Source of the DNA: CAYUYV01 sp964561475
GTDB taxonomy: Bacteria; Pseudomonadota; Alphaproteobacteria; JAJFIK01
Assembly (NCBI GenBank): GCA_964561475.1
Contig: CAZLPU010000020.1
Span: forward strand, 1-64,000
DNA length: 64,000 nucleotides
Direction: 5' to 3'
A model generated the notes under the pieces. It made no database searches and was not told the origin of the DNA. It saw nothing but the letters and a program-made list of their open reading frames with translations. This document shows, piece after piece, positions 54,763-62,420 of this stretch. The number at the start of each line of letters is the position of its first letter. The first letter of the stretch is position 1. The position numbers were made by a program, and so were the translations under genes.

Positions 54763-54936
54763 ATGGCTCTGGAATCACGATTGAGCGAACTGACCGCGAG
54801 ACATCGCAAAATAGACGAAGAACTCTCACGCGCCCTCCGCCATCCAAGCATCGACCCCTCTACCATCACCGACCTCAAGAAGCGAAAACTCCAACTCAAG
54901 GAAGAGATGGAGCGCGTGCGCGCCCGCATCCAGTAG
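54763..54936 (+). CDS. 57-aa DUF465 (YdcH-like) protein
   Basis: MALESRLSELTARHRKIDEE followed by LKKRKLQLKEEMERVRARIQ, a short helical hairpin of the DUF465 type. GGAGG lies six bases before the ATG. It is the second DUF465 member within 1.6 kb. A stem-loop (55103-55125) follows. Function unknown. Confidence 0.85.
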   Translation: MALESRLSELTARHRKIDEELSRALRHPSIDPSTITDLKKRKLQLKEEMERVRARIQ

Positions 54937-55102
54937 ACATTTCGTCCAGGTCCGGCCCCCACCGGGGCCGCCTGGCCCATGTCAGGGGCGGGGACCTGTG
55001 CCGTAAGGCATGGGCGCCATAAGGTGTGGTCTGATGATCCGTGTCCTGCCGGGTTCAATCGCGGCGGGTCCGGGATAACTGCACCTGTTCAACGACCGTG
55101 AA

Positions 55103-55125
55103 GGGCGGAGGCTCTGTCTCCGCCC
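55103..55125 (+). terminator. Stem-loop after the 57-aa DUF465 gene
   Basis: GGGCGGAG pairs with CTCCGCCC across a 7-base loop. No clear T-run. Bases 55126-55271 hold only a 21-bp repeat. Confidence 0.5.
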
Positions 55126-55180
55126 TCGCGCTCAAAACCCATGCCCGCTTTACTGTCCGGTCAGGGGCCACCCTTTCGCA

Positions 55181-55222
55181 GGGCTTTGGGTTTTGGGCTC
55201 TGGGCTTTGGGTTACGGGCTCT
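55181..55222. repeat. 21-bp tandem duplication
   Basis: GGGCTTTGGGTTTTGGGCTCT (55181-55201) is repeated with two changes at 55202-55222. Confidence 0.85.
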
Positions 55223-55271
55223 AACCGTCGCCGCATGGGGCTTGACCGTGGGGCTGGCCAGCCGGAGCCGG

Positions 55272-56933
55272 TCACACATCCTCCACCAGATCCCGCAATT
55301 TGAATTTCTGGATCTTGCCCGTTGAGGTTTTCGGCAGGTCCATGAAGACCACATAGCGGGGGCATTTGTAGTGGGCGAGATTATCCCGGCAGTAAGCGAT
55401 TATCTCTTCCTTGGTGGTGGATTCGAAACCGGGCTTCAGGCCGATAAAGGCCACCGGCGTTTCACCCCATTTGTCGTCGGGCTTGGCCACCACTGCGGCT
55501 TCCTGGACCGCCGGATGGGTGTAGAGCACATCCTCCACTTCGATGGAGGAGATGTTCTCGCCGCCGGAAATGATGATGTCCTTGGAGCGGTCCTTGAGCT
55601 GAATGTAATTGTCCGGATGCCACACACCCAGGTCCCCGGAATGGAACCAGCCCCCTTCGAAAGCCTCGGTGGTGGCCTTGGGGTTCTTCATGTACCCCTT
55701 CATGATCACATTGCCCTGGAACATCACCTCACCGATGGTCTCCCCGTCCCGGGGCACTTCCGCCATGGTTTCCGGATCGCGCACGGAGAGATTTTCCAGA
55801 ACCGGGTAGGGCACCCCCTGGCGGGCCTTGATGCGGGCGCGTTCATCGGAGGGCAGACCATCCCATTCTTCGTGCCAGGCATTGATCACGGACGGGCCAT
55901 AGGTCTCGGTCAGACCGTAGAGATGGGTGACGAAGAACCCACGCGCTTCCATGGCCTCTAGAACGGCAGCCGGGGGCGGGGCGGCGGCGGTGAAGAACTC
56001 CACCCGCCAGTCGAAGGGCTTGCGCTCCTCCTCCCGGGCATTGATCAGCATGCTCATCACGATGGGTGCGCCGCACATATGGCTCACCCGTTCGCCCGCC
56101 ACAGCCTCGTAGATGCGCCTGGCCTCAACCCGGCGCAAACAGACATGGGTGCCCCCCAGAAGGCTCAGGGACCAGGTGAAGCACCACCCATTGCAGTGGA
56201 ACATGGGCAGGGTCCACAGATAGACCGGTGTCTGGGGCATGCTGGTGGTCACCGCATTGCCCATGGCCAGCAGATATGCCCCCCGGTGGTGATACACGAC
56301 GCCCTTGGGGTTGCCCGTGGTGCCGGATGTGTAGTTCAAGGCAATGGCGTCCCATTCGTCCGTGGGCCGCTCGTAGACAAAGTCCGGATCGCCCGCGGCG
56401 ATGAAATCCTCATACTCGATGGAGCCGATCCGCTCTCCGGGTCCGTCATATTCCGGATCATCGATATCGATGACCACCGGACGGGACGCACACTGTTTCA
56501 GGGCATCCCGGACGATCCCGGAGAATTCCCGGTCCACCAGCACCACCTTTGCCTCGCCATGGTCGAGAATGAAGGCGATGGCTGGGGCATCCAGCCGGTA
56601 ATTGACGGCATTCAGCACTGCCCCGGTCATCGGCACCCCGTAATGGGCGTCCAGCATGGGGGGAATATTGGGGGCGACGATGGAGACCGTATCGCCTTTC
56701 TCGACGCCCATTTTCGTCAGGGCGCTGGCGAGGCGGCGGGCGCGTTCATGAAACCGGGTGTAGGTGTAGCGCACCGGTCCGTGGACCACCGCCGTTCGGT
56801 TCGGGAAGGTTTGCACCGCCCGCTCCAAGAAGGACAGGGGCGTGAGGGCCTGGTAGTTCGCGGGATTTTTCTCAAGACCGGTTTCGTATTTTGCCCGGCC
56901 GGTTCCGGTGCTGGTTTTTGCGGTCTGGCTCAT
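55272..56933 (-). CDS. Acyl-CoA synthetase (AMP-forming)
   Basis: ANL-superfamily ligase of 553 aa that activates a carboxylic acid to its CoA ester. The AMP-binding motif is LNYTSGTTGNPKGVVYHH, with YGLTETYGPS, the hinge KDRSKDIIISGGEN and the catalytic-Lys region KTSTGKIQKFKLR. It resembles the medium-chain and methylmercaptopropionate-type ligases; the substrate cannot be fixed from sequence alone. GGAGG precedes ATG 56933. The frame upstream of it is unlikely to be coding. Confidence 0.92.
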   Translation of the reverse strand: MSQTAKTSTGTGRAKYETGLEKNPANYQALTPLSFLERAVQTFPNRTAVVHGPVRYTYTRFHERARRLASALTKMGVEKGDTVSIVAPNIPPMLDAHYGVPMTGAVLNAVNYRLDAPAIAFILDHGEAKVVLVDREFSGIVRDALKQCASRPVVIDIDDPEYDGPGERIGSIEYEDFIAAGDPDFVYERPTDEWDAIALNYTSGTTGNPKGVVYHHRGAYLLAMGNAVTTSMPQTPVYLWTLPMFHCNGWCFTWSLSLLGGTHVCLRRVEARRIYEAVAGERVSHMCGAPIVMSMLINAREEERKPFDWRVEFFTAAAPPPAAVLEAMEARGFFVTHLYGLTETYGPSVINAWHEEWDGLPSDERARIKARQGVPYPVLENLSVRDPETMAEVPRDGETIGEVMFQGNVIMKGYMKNPKATTEAFEGGWFHSGDLGVWHPDNYIQLKDRSKDIIISGGENISSIEVEDVLYTHPAVQEAAVVAKPDDKWGETPVAFIGLKPGFESTTKEEIIAYCRDNLAHYKCPRYVVFMDLPKTSTGKIQKFKLRDLVEDV

Positions 56934-57211
56934 GGCGAGGCCTCCAGGTGAGCGTTTTCCCCATAATGTCTCTGAACCCCGTGCATTGGACAGCTTAAAG
57001 GCGTCCTGCCTGCCCGGGCGTGGTTTGCGGACACGATCACACATCACGCTAAAGAACCGTGCACCTCCGAACAAGCGGTCGGCGCCCAGGCACTCCCGTG
57101 AGCCCCGGCGCCCATTGTCTCAACAAGGGGCGCGCGAAAGGGGGGCACCTTGACATGTCGCCCTCATCCGGTACTCGTCGCGCCATTACCATTCTGTGTG
57201 GGAGTTGCACC

Positions 57212-58033
57212 ATGCCCCGGGGGCCGAAAGTTGCGATCATCACCGGCGGTGGCCAGGGCATCGGTCTGGCCTGTGTGCGCCGGTTCGCCCGGGACGGCTA
57301 CAAGGTCGTGATCGCGGACATCAATGACAAGGCGGGCACCGGGGCTGCCGAAGAGCTGAAAACCAACGGCTGGGACGGTTTGTTCGTGCACTGCGACATC
57401 GGCAACCGGCTCCATGTGCACAATCTCATGGCCGCCACCCTGGACGCCTATAACCGGGTGGATGTGCTCATCAACAATGCCGCCATCACCTCCAGCGCCG
57501 ATTTCCTTGAGATCGAGGAGGCTGATTTCGACCGGATCATGCTGGTCAATCTGAAGGGCGCCTTTCTGACCAGCCAGGCCGTGGCCAAACAAATGGTGGC
57601 CCAACTCGCCGAGGAAAAAGCCAAGCCCGATGTGGAGGCCTCCCGCTCCTATTCCATAGTGAACATGTCCTCGGTGAATGCCATGGTCGCGAATGCGGAC
57701 CAGCTTTGCTATTCGGTCTCCAAAGGCGCGGTAAACCAGCTCACCCGTGCCATGGCCCTGGCCCTCGCGCGCCATGGGATCCGGGTCAATGCCATTGGCC
57801 CGGGCAGCATCAATACGGATCTGATGAAGGCGGTAGTGCTCGATTCCCAGGCCCGGCGCGGCGTCTTGGACCGCACCCCCCTGGGGCGCATTGGTGAGGC
57901 GACGGAAATTGCCTCCATCGCCGCCTTTCTGGCCTCCGATGACGCCAGCTACGTCACCGGCCAGTGCATTTTCGCCGATGGCGGCCGCCTTGCCCTCAAC
58001 CACACCATGCACGACAGCGGCCCTATCGAATAA
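57212..58033 (+). CDS. Short-chain dehydrogenase/reductase
   Basis: NAD(P)-dependent oxidoreductase of 273 aa with TGGGQGIG (cofactor binding), NNAAITS, the catalytic Ser region VNMSSVNAM and the YSVSK active site. The C-terminus ends ...GRLALNHTMHDSG. Substrate unknown. ATG 57212 has GGGAG eight bases upstream. Divergent from the acyl-CoA ligase. Confidence 0.92.
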   Translation: MPRGPKVAIITGGGQGIGLACVRRFARDGYKVVIADINDKAGTGAAEELKTNGWDGLFVHCDIGNRLHVHNLMAATLDAYNRVDVLINNAAITSSADFLEIEEADFDRIMLVNLKGAFLTSQAVAKQMVAQLAEEKAKPDVEASRSYSIVNMSSVNAMVANADQLCYSVSKGAVNQLTRAMALALARHGIRVNAIGPGSINTDLMKAVVLDSQARRGVLDRTPLGRIGEATEIASIAAFLASDDASYVTGQCIFADGGRLALNHTMHDSGPIE

Positions 58034-58085
58034 AGCTGGCTTGGCGAGTAAGGCTGGCCTGGCGAGTGAGGCTGGCCTGGAAAGG
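58032..58085. repeat. 18-bp tandem repeat, three copies
   Basis: AAGGCTGGCCTGGCGAGT-type units at 58032, 58050 and 58068, overlapping the SDR stop codon and running into the convergent intergenic gap. Confidence 0.9.
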
Positions 58086-58120
58086 TCAGCCCCCATGAGA
58101 TCTGCGCAAGCCCCGACTGG

Positions 58121-58852
58121 TCAGCGCTGGGAGTCGTCCAGGTCTTCATCCGGAACGGTTAGTTCGATTTCCGACCCGTCTTCCCCGGGACTGTGGAGGT
58201 CCGCGCCCGCTTCCCGGGTTTCCAGCCCATCCTCGAAGCTCGGCGTTTGTTCCGTGGACATGCCGAGGGATTCTTCGATCGGCCGCAGACCGTCGTCGTC
58301 CGCGTAGGTGTCCGTTTCCGGCTCGGGCGGGCGCCGGTCCGCCGCGTCGTTCACGGCGGCATCCAGTTCAAGCTGGGTGCACAGGCCGAGGGTCACCGGA
58401 TCCACGGGCTTTAGATTGGTGGAGTTCCAATGGGTCCGCTCCCGCACGGCGGTGATTGTGGGCTTGGTGGTGCCGATCAGCTTGGAAATCTGCGGATCGG
58501 TCAGTTCCGGATGGTGCCGGAGCAGCCACATGATCGCATCGGGACGGTCTTGGCGCCGGGACACCGGTGTGTAGCGGGGGGCCTTTTTCTTGGGCTGGGG
58601 CACCTGCACCCGGCTGCGGGCCAGGCTCAGCCGTTTGTTCGGGTCCTGTTGGGCCGCTTCCAGTTCTTCCCGGGTGAGCTGACCGTTGGCGACCGGGTCG
58701 AGACCCTTGATCCCCTGGGCTACATCCCCGTCGGCGATGCCTTTGATTTCCAGGGTATGAAGGCCGCAGAAATCCCCGATCTGATCGAAGGTCAGTGCGG
58801 TATTTTCCACCAGCCACACAGCGGTTGCCTTGGGCATGAGCGGTTTGGACAT
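58121..58852 (-). CDS. trcR: TrcR/DUF1013 cell-cycle transcriptional regulator
   Basis: A 243-aa protein of the DUF1013 family, named TrcR for its link to the CtrA cell-cycle network. The N-terminal part has MPKATAVWLVENTALTFDQI, FCGLHTLEIKGIADGDVAQG and GLDPVANGQLTREELE; a second HTH-like part has ISKLIGTTKPTITAVRERTH. The last ~65 residues are acidic and variable. AAGGAG sits five bases before the ATG. Confidence 0.92.
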   Translation of the reverse strand: MSKPLMPKATAVWLVENTALTFDQIGDFCGLHTLEIKGIADGDVAQGIKGLDPVANGQLTREELEAAQQDPNKRLSLARSRVQVPQPKKKAPRYTPVSRRQDRPDAIMWLLRHHPELTDPQISKLIGTTKPTITAVRERTHWNSTNLKPVDPVTLGLCTQLELDAAVNDAADRRPPEPETDTYADDDGLRPIEESLGMSTEQTPSFEDGLETREAGADLHSPGEDGSEIELTVPDEDLDDSQR

Positions 58853-59271
58853 GACGACTCCTTAACTGGTCCGGCTCGTGGGGCGCAGCCGCTTCAAGCG
58901 CGGCGCACGGGACTGGCCGGCATTGTGTGTTTCCCTCGGGGGGGGGGTCCCACGGGGTGCTTTCCCTCGGGGGCTGCCTTTAGTTTGAATGATGCATCCG
59001 GCGCCCGGCGCATTGTGGGACGCGGCCCATCTGAATGACCGCATCCCGCCTGAACCCTGTTGCCGGGTCCGGCAAACGGCCGGACCGGGCGTGGGATCAA
59101 GCCCTTATGGAGACAGCCCGCTCAACGGATCCGGGCCTGTTGCAGCAACGGCTTATGGCTCGGCGGAGGTTCTCACCTCCGGCCCCCATGCAAGCCACCC
59201 CTGTTCATGGAAGTTGGGTTGAATATAAGCGCGCCGGGCTTGGATGGAAATGAAAGTCCGCACGCAATCGA
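58853..59271. other. Intergenic region with hairpins, no gene identified
   Basis: About 420 bases between trcR and the quinone oxidoreductase gene. There is a G9 run near 58939-58947, a GTCCGG/CCGGAC dyad (about 59068-59089) and a GGAGGT-TCTC-ACCTCC hairpin (about 59166-59181). No ORF is convincing. A small structured RNA is possible, but I cannot assign a family. Confidence 0.3.
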
Positions 59272-60339
59272 TCACATCGTGAGAATTATCTTCCCGATGT
59301 GCTGACTTCCCTCCATGCGTGCATGGGCTTGTGCAGCTTCGGCCAGCGGAAAGGCACTGTCCATGACCGGGCGCACGGTACCGGCCTCGATCAGGGGCCA
59401 GACCTGGGCCCCTACCGCGTCCGTCAACATGGCCTTTTCCGCCACGCTGCGGGCCCTCAAGGTCGAGCCGGTGAGGGTCAGGCGCTTGAGCATCACGGGC
59501 AGCAGATTAAGGGAGACCTTGGAGCCCTGGAGGAAGGCGATATTGATGAGCCGTCCGTCCCGGGCCAGAAGCGCGATGTTGCGCTCCACATAATCGCCCC
59601 CGACCATGTCCAGGATCACATCCACCCCAGCGCCGCCGGTGCGCTCTTTCAGCACGTCAACGAAGTCCGCGTCTCTGTAGTTTACCGCATGCTCGGCACC
59701 CAAACGGACACATGCCTCGCATTTCGCATCGGAGCCGGCGGTGGCGAACACCCGGGCGCCGAAGGCCCTGGCAAGCTGGATCGCGATGGTGCCGATGCCG
59801 CTGGTGCCGCCGTGGATCAGCACGCTCTCACCGGCCTTGAGCCGGCCGCGCTCGAAGAGGTTGGTCCACACGGTAAAGACGGTTTCCGGCAGGGCGGCGG
59901 CCTCTTGCAGGCTCAGGCCCCGGGGCACCGGCAGACAGACCGGCGCATCGACAATACAGAATTCCGCATAACCGCCGCCGCCCACCAGAGCCGTGACCGC
60001 GTCACCGATCGCGAAGCCCGCGACATCCGGTCCCGTTTCGATGACATGGCCCGCCACCTCGAGACCCGGCAGGTCCGATGCGCCCGGAGGCGGGGGATAA
60101 AGGCCCTGGCGCTGAATAATGTCGGGACGGTTCACCCCGGCTGCGGCAACGTGAATGAGCATCTGTCCCGATCCGGGAACGGGCACGGGACGGGTGACCG
60201 GGCGCAGAACGTCCGGGCCACCCGGTTCGCTGATTTCCACGGCGTTCATGGTTGCAGGGCGTTCAGCACGGTCTGAACCGGGCTGTCCCGCACCAGCCTG
60301 TGACCCGCTCCCCTGGCCATTATACTCGTTATGGTTCAT
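59272..60339 (-). CDS. NAD(P)H:quinone oxidoreductase (zinc-type ADH superfamily)
   Basis: Medium-chain reductase of 355 aa of the quinone-oxidoreductase (PIG3-like) group, lacking zinc-binding cysteines. Motifs: AAGVNRPDIIQRQGLYPPPP, GLEVAGHVI, the Rossmann loop HGGTSGIGTIAIQLA and QHIGKIILTM at the end. ATG 60339 follows AAGGA. It adds ~30 polar residues before the conserved MNAVEISEPGGP, which is a possible internal start (60249). Confidence 0.9.
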   Translation of the reverse strand: MNHNEYNGQGSGSQAGAGQPGSDRAERPATMNAVEISEPGGPDVLRPVTRPVPVPGSGQMLIHVAAAGVNRPDIIQRQGLYPPPPGASDLPGLEVAGHVIETGPDVAGFAIGDAVTALVGGGGYAEFCIVDAPVCLPVPRGLSLQEAAALPETVFTVWTNLFERGRLKAGESVLIHGGTSGIGTIAIQLARAFGARVFATAGSDAKCEACVRLGAEHAVNYRDADFVDVLKERTGGAGVDVILDMVGGDYVERNIALLARDGRLINIAFLQGSKVSLNLLPVMLKRLTLTGSTLRARSVAEKAMLTDAVGAQVWPLIEAGTVRPVMDSAFPLAEAAQAHARMEGSQHIGKIILTM

Positions 60340-60408
60340 TGGGATTTCCTTCAAGGGCCGCTATTCTGTCAGGCCGGTGGATCGTTAAGGGACAGAAGGA
60401 GACCGGCT

Positions 60409-60603
60409 ATGGACATTGACACCGAGCTCATGCGCCGCACAACCATGACACTTGTATCGCCCGGTGACGACCTCTCCCTGCTTTCGGTCCATGAGCTCAA
60501 GGAGCGCATTGCCCTGTTGAAAGCCGAGATTGAGCGTGCCGATCAGGCCCTGTCGGCCAAACGGGGCGCCTTGTCCCAGGCGGAATCCGTGTTCCGGAGC
60601 TAA
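60409..60603 (+). CDS. DUF1192 family protein
   Basis: A 64-aa helical protein, LSVHELKERIALLKAEIERA, as in the DUF1192 family that neighbours the quinone oxidoreductase and RcdA genes in alphaproteobacteria. AAGGAG lies eight bases before the ATG. Function unknown. Confidence 0.88.
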   Translation: MDIDTELMRRTTMTLVSPGDDLSLLSVHELKERIALLKAEIERADQALSAKRGALSQAESVFRS

Positions 60604-61137
60604 CAACCTCATTTCCCTCAGTGTTTCCCTCGCGCCCCTGTTCCAGCGGGTGGGCCGAATGCTGCGCGCATTGGGACAGTGTGTCTTGGGGCGGGCCAGA
60701 GACAGTTTGGCGTGCCCCTTGCACATTCCCGCTCCGGAAACGGTCGACGCGCCCTGCTGTGTTTTCTGGGCGTGGCCATATTTTGCGCATATCGTGTCAC
60801 AGGGGCGAGCAGGGATACCATGAGTGAGTCGACGACCACCGGTCCAGATCAACGGCACAGGGCAGCGGAGGCTGTATCCAGCCCCCGTAATCAAAACGGC
60901 TTGGATCAGAATGTGAGAGGGTACAGTGCCGGGACAACCGAGGCTGGGCTGACCGCCAAATCTGCCGATGTATCCCGGGACGAAGCCATGGGCACGTCAG
61001 CGGAGGGCTCCGCCGTCCCCGGACATGAGCGGGTGGCAGTTTTTCCCGGATCTGCCGGACCATCCGGCTCTCCTGCGGGAGCCGGGACGACCCACGGGGC
61101 ACCGTCCCCCGGGACTTTCCAAGGAGAGAGGGCGCCC

Positions 61138-61680
61138 ATGGAAGCAACGGTACAGACGGAAGAGCGCCCGGAAAGCTGGGCCGCCGCCGTGACCACCTTC
61201 GCCCAGTCTGAACTGTTCGAGCGGACGTTCGCCGATGGCATGGCCATGGTGGAAGAAACCGCAAGCTATCTCGACGGCCCGGGCCGGGAAGAAGCCAAAC
61301 TGCTCGCCCGCAAGGCAGCCCTTGCCTATGCCGGTGAAAGCATGCGTCTCACCACCCGCCTGATGCAGGTTGCCTCCTGGCTCCTGGTGCAAAAAGCCGT
61401 GCGGGAACAGGAAATGACCCCAGCCGAGGCCGCCCAGCAGCGCTACCGCCTCGGAGCCCAGGAAATCTGTCGGGGCGCGCCCCTAGAGGCGTCCGAAGAT
61501 CTGCCGGAACAATTGATCGAGTTGCTGGAACGCAGCGAACGGCTCTACGACCGTGTCGACCGGCTCGATGACCGGATGTACCGGGTCCGCCCCGCCACCG
61601 GCATTCTCGATTCCCTGCCCCATGTCCAAAAACAGCACACTTTGCTTGAGGCCGTGTTTGGGGATATGACCCAGTCTTAA
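61138..61680 (+). CDS. rcdA: RcdA (DUF1465), adaptor for CtrA degradation
   Basis: A 180-aa helical protein of the DUF1465/RcdA family. In Caulobacter, RcdA helps deliver CtrA to ClpXP at the cell pole. Conserved segments: SELFERTFADGMAMVEETAS, LDGPGREEAK and LTTRLMQVASWLLVQKAV. ATG 61138 has AAGGAG upstream. The frame is open further upstream without a stop; ATG 60821 would add a 106-residue low-complexity extension. Bases 60604-61137 hold no other gene. Confidence 0.88.
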   Translation: MEATVQTEERPESWAAAVTTFAQSELFERTFADGMAMVEETASYLDGPGREEAKLLARKAALAYAGESMRLTTRLMQVASWLLVQKAVREQEMTPAEAAQQRYRLGAQEICRGAPLEASEDLPEQLIELLERSERLYDRVDRLDDRMYRVRPATGILDSLPHVQKQHTLLEAVFGDMTQS

Positions 61681-61886
61681 GGAATAAGAACAAAACCCGT
61701 CTCAATCCTGCGGCGTCCACACAAGCAGGACCACGGCGTCCGCGCTCCCGGTTTGGGTTTTCCCAAATCAGGATGGCGGGCGCCGTTTTCGTTCGGGCCG
61801 GTTAATTTCTACGGGGTGACTGTACCGTGCGGGACGAGGTTAAGCGGTGAGTGACATGGAGTCGCCGCCCGCTTGCTGTCCTCTGA

Positions 61887-62108
61887 TCAGTTGACGAAGC
61901 CCTTGAACTTGTCCTTGAAGCGGCTCACCCGTCCGCCCCGGTCCAGAAGGGTCTGTTGGCCGCCCGTCCAGGCCGGATGGCTGCTCGGGTCGATGTCGAG
62001 CTGGAGGGTGTCGCCTTCCTTGCCGTAGGTGGACCGGGTCTGGAAGCTGGAGCCGTCCGGAAGGGTCACGGTGATCATGTGGTAGTCCGGGTGGATGTCT
62101 TTTTTCAT
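61887..62108 (-). CDS. rpmE: 50S ribosomal protein bL31
   Basis: A 73-aa protein starting MKKDIHPDYHMITVTLPDGS and containing SHPAWTGGQQTLLDRGGRV. It has no CxxC zinc cysteines, so it is the zinc-free type. The start at 62108 is set by the conserved N-terminus; the longer frame is not conserved. Confidence 0.95.
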   Translation of the reverse strand: MKKDIHPDYHMITVTLPDGSSFQTRSTYGKEGDTLQLDIDPSSHPAWTGGQQTLLDRGGRVSRFKDKFKGFVN

Positions 62109-62420
62109 CGTCCTGCGCCGTCCGAAAAGCGTCTCCGCGATTGGGGCCCGTCTTGGGCAGCCGAAAGCCGGAAACAAGCATTGCTGAAATCATGAGATCG
62201 AAACGGGCGGGGAGGCTCTCACAGCCTGAACCGCCCGGACCGGCCCTGGGTCGCGCCCATTGTGAGGCGAAGCGCGTCAAGGCCTTAGCCCTTGTGATGC
62301 GCCGAAGACAGTGCCATGTCCTTAATCGAAGAGGCCTTGTACCCTGGACCCCCCTATCCATCAAGCCAGGATATCCCCCAGGACCGGTTTCTATCGGGAC
62401 AAGGGTTGGAGGAATGAGCC

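Noticed and set aside
59011..59230. Possible 6S RNA in the gap after trcR
   Set aside because: I could not match the conserved central bubble or closing stem, and the gene context does not fit; left as an unassigned region.
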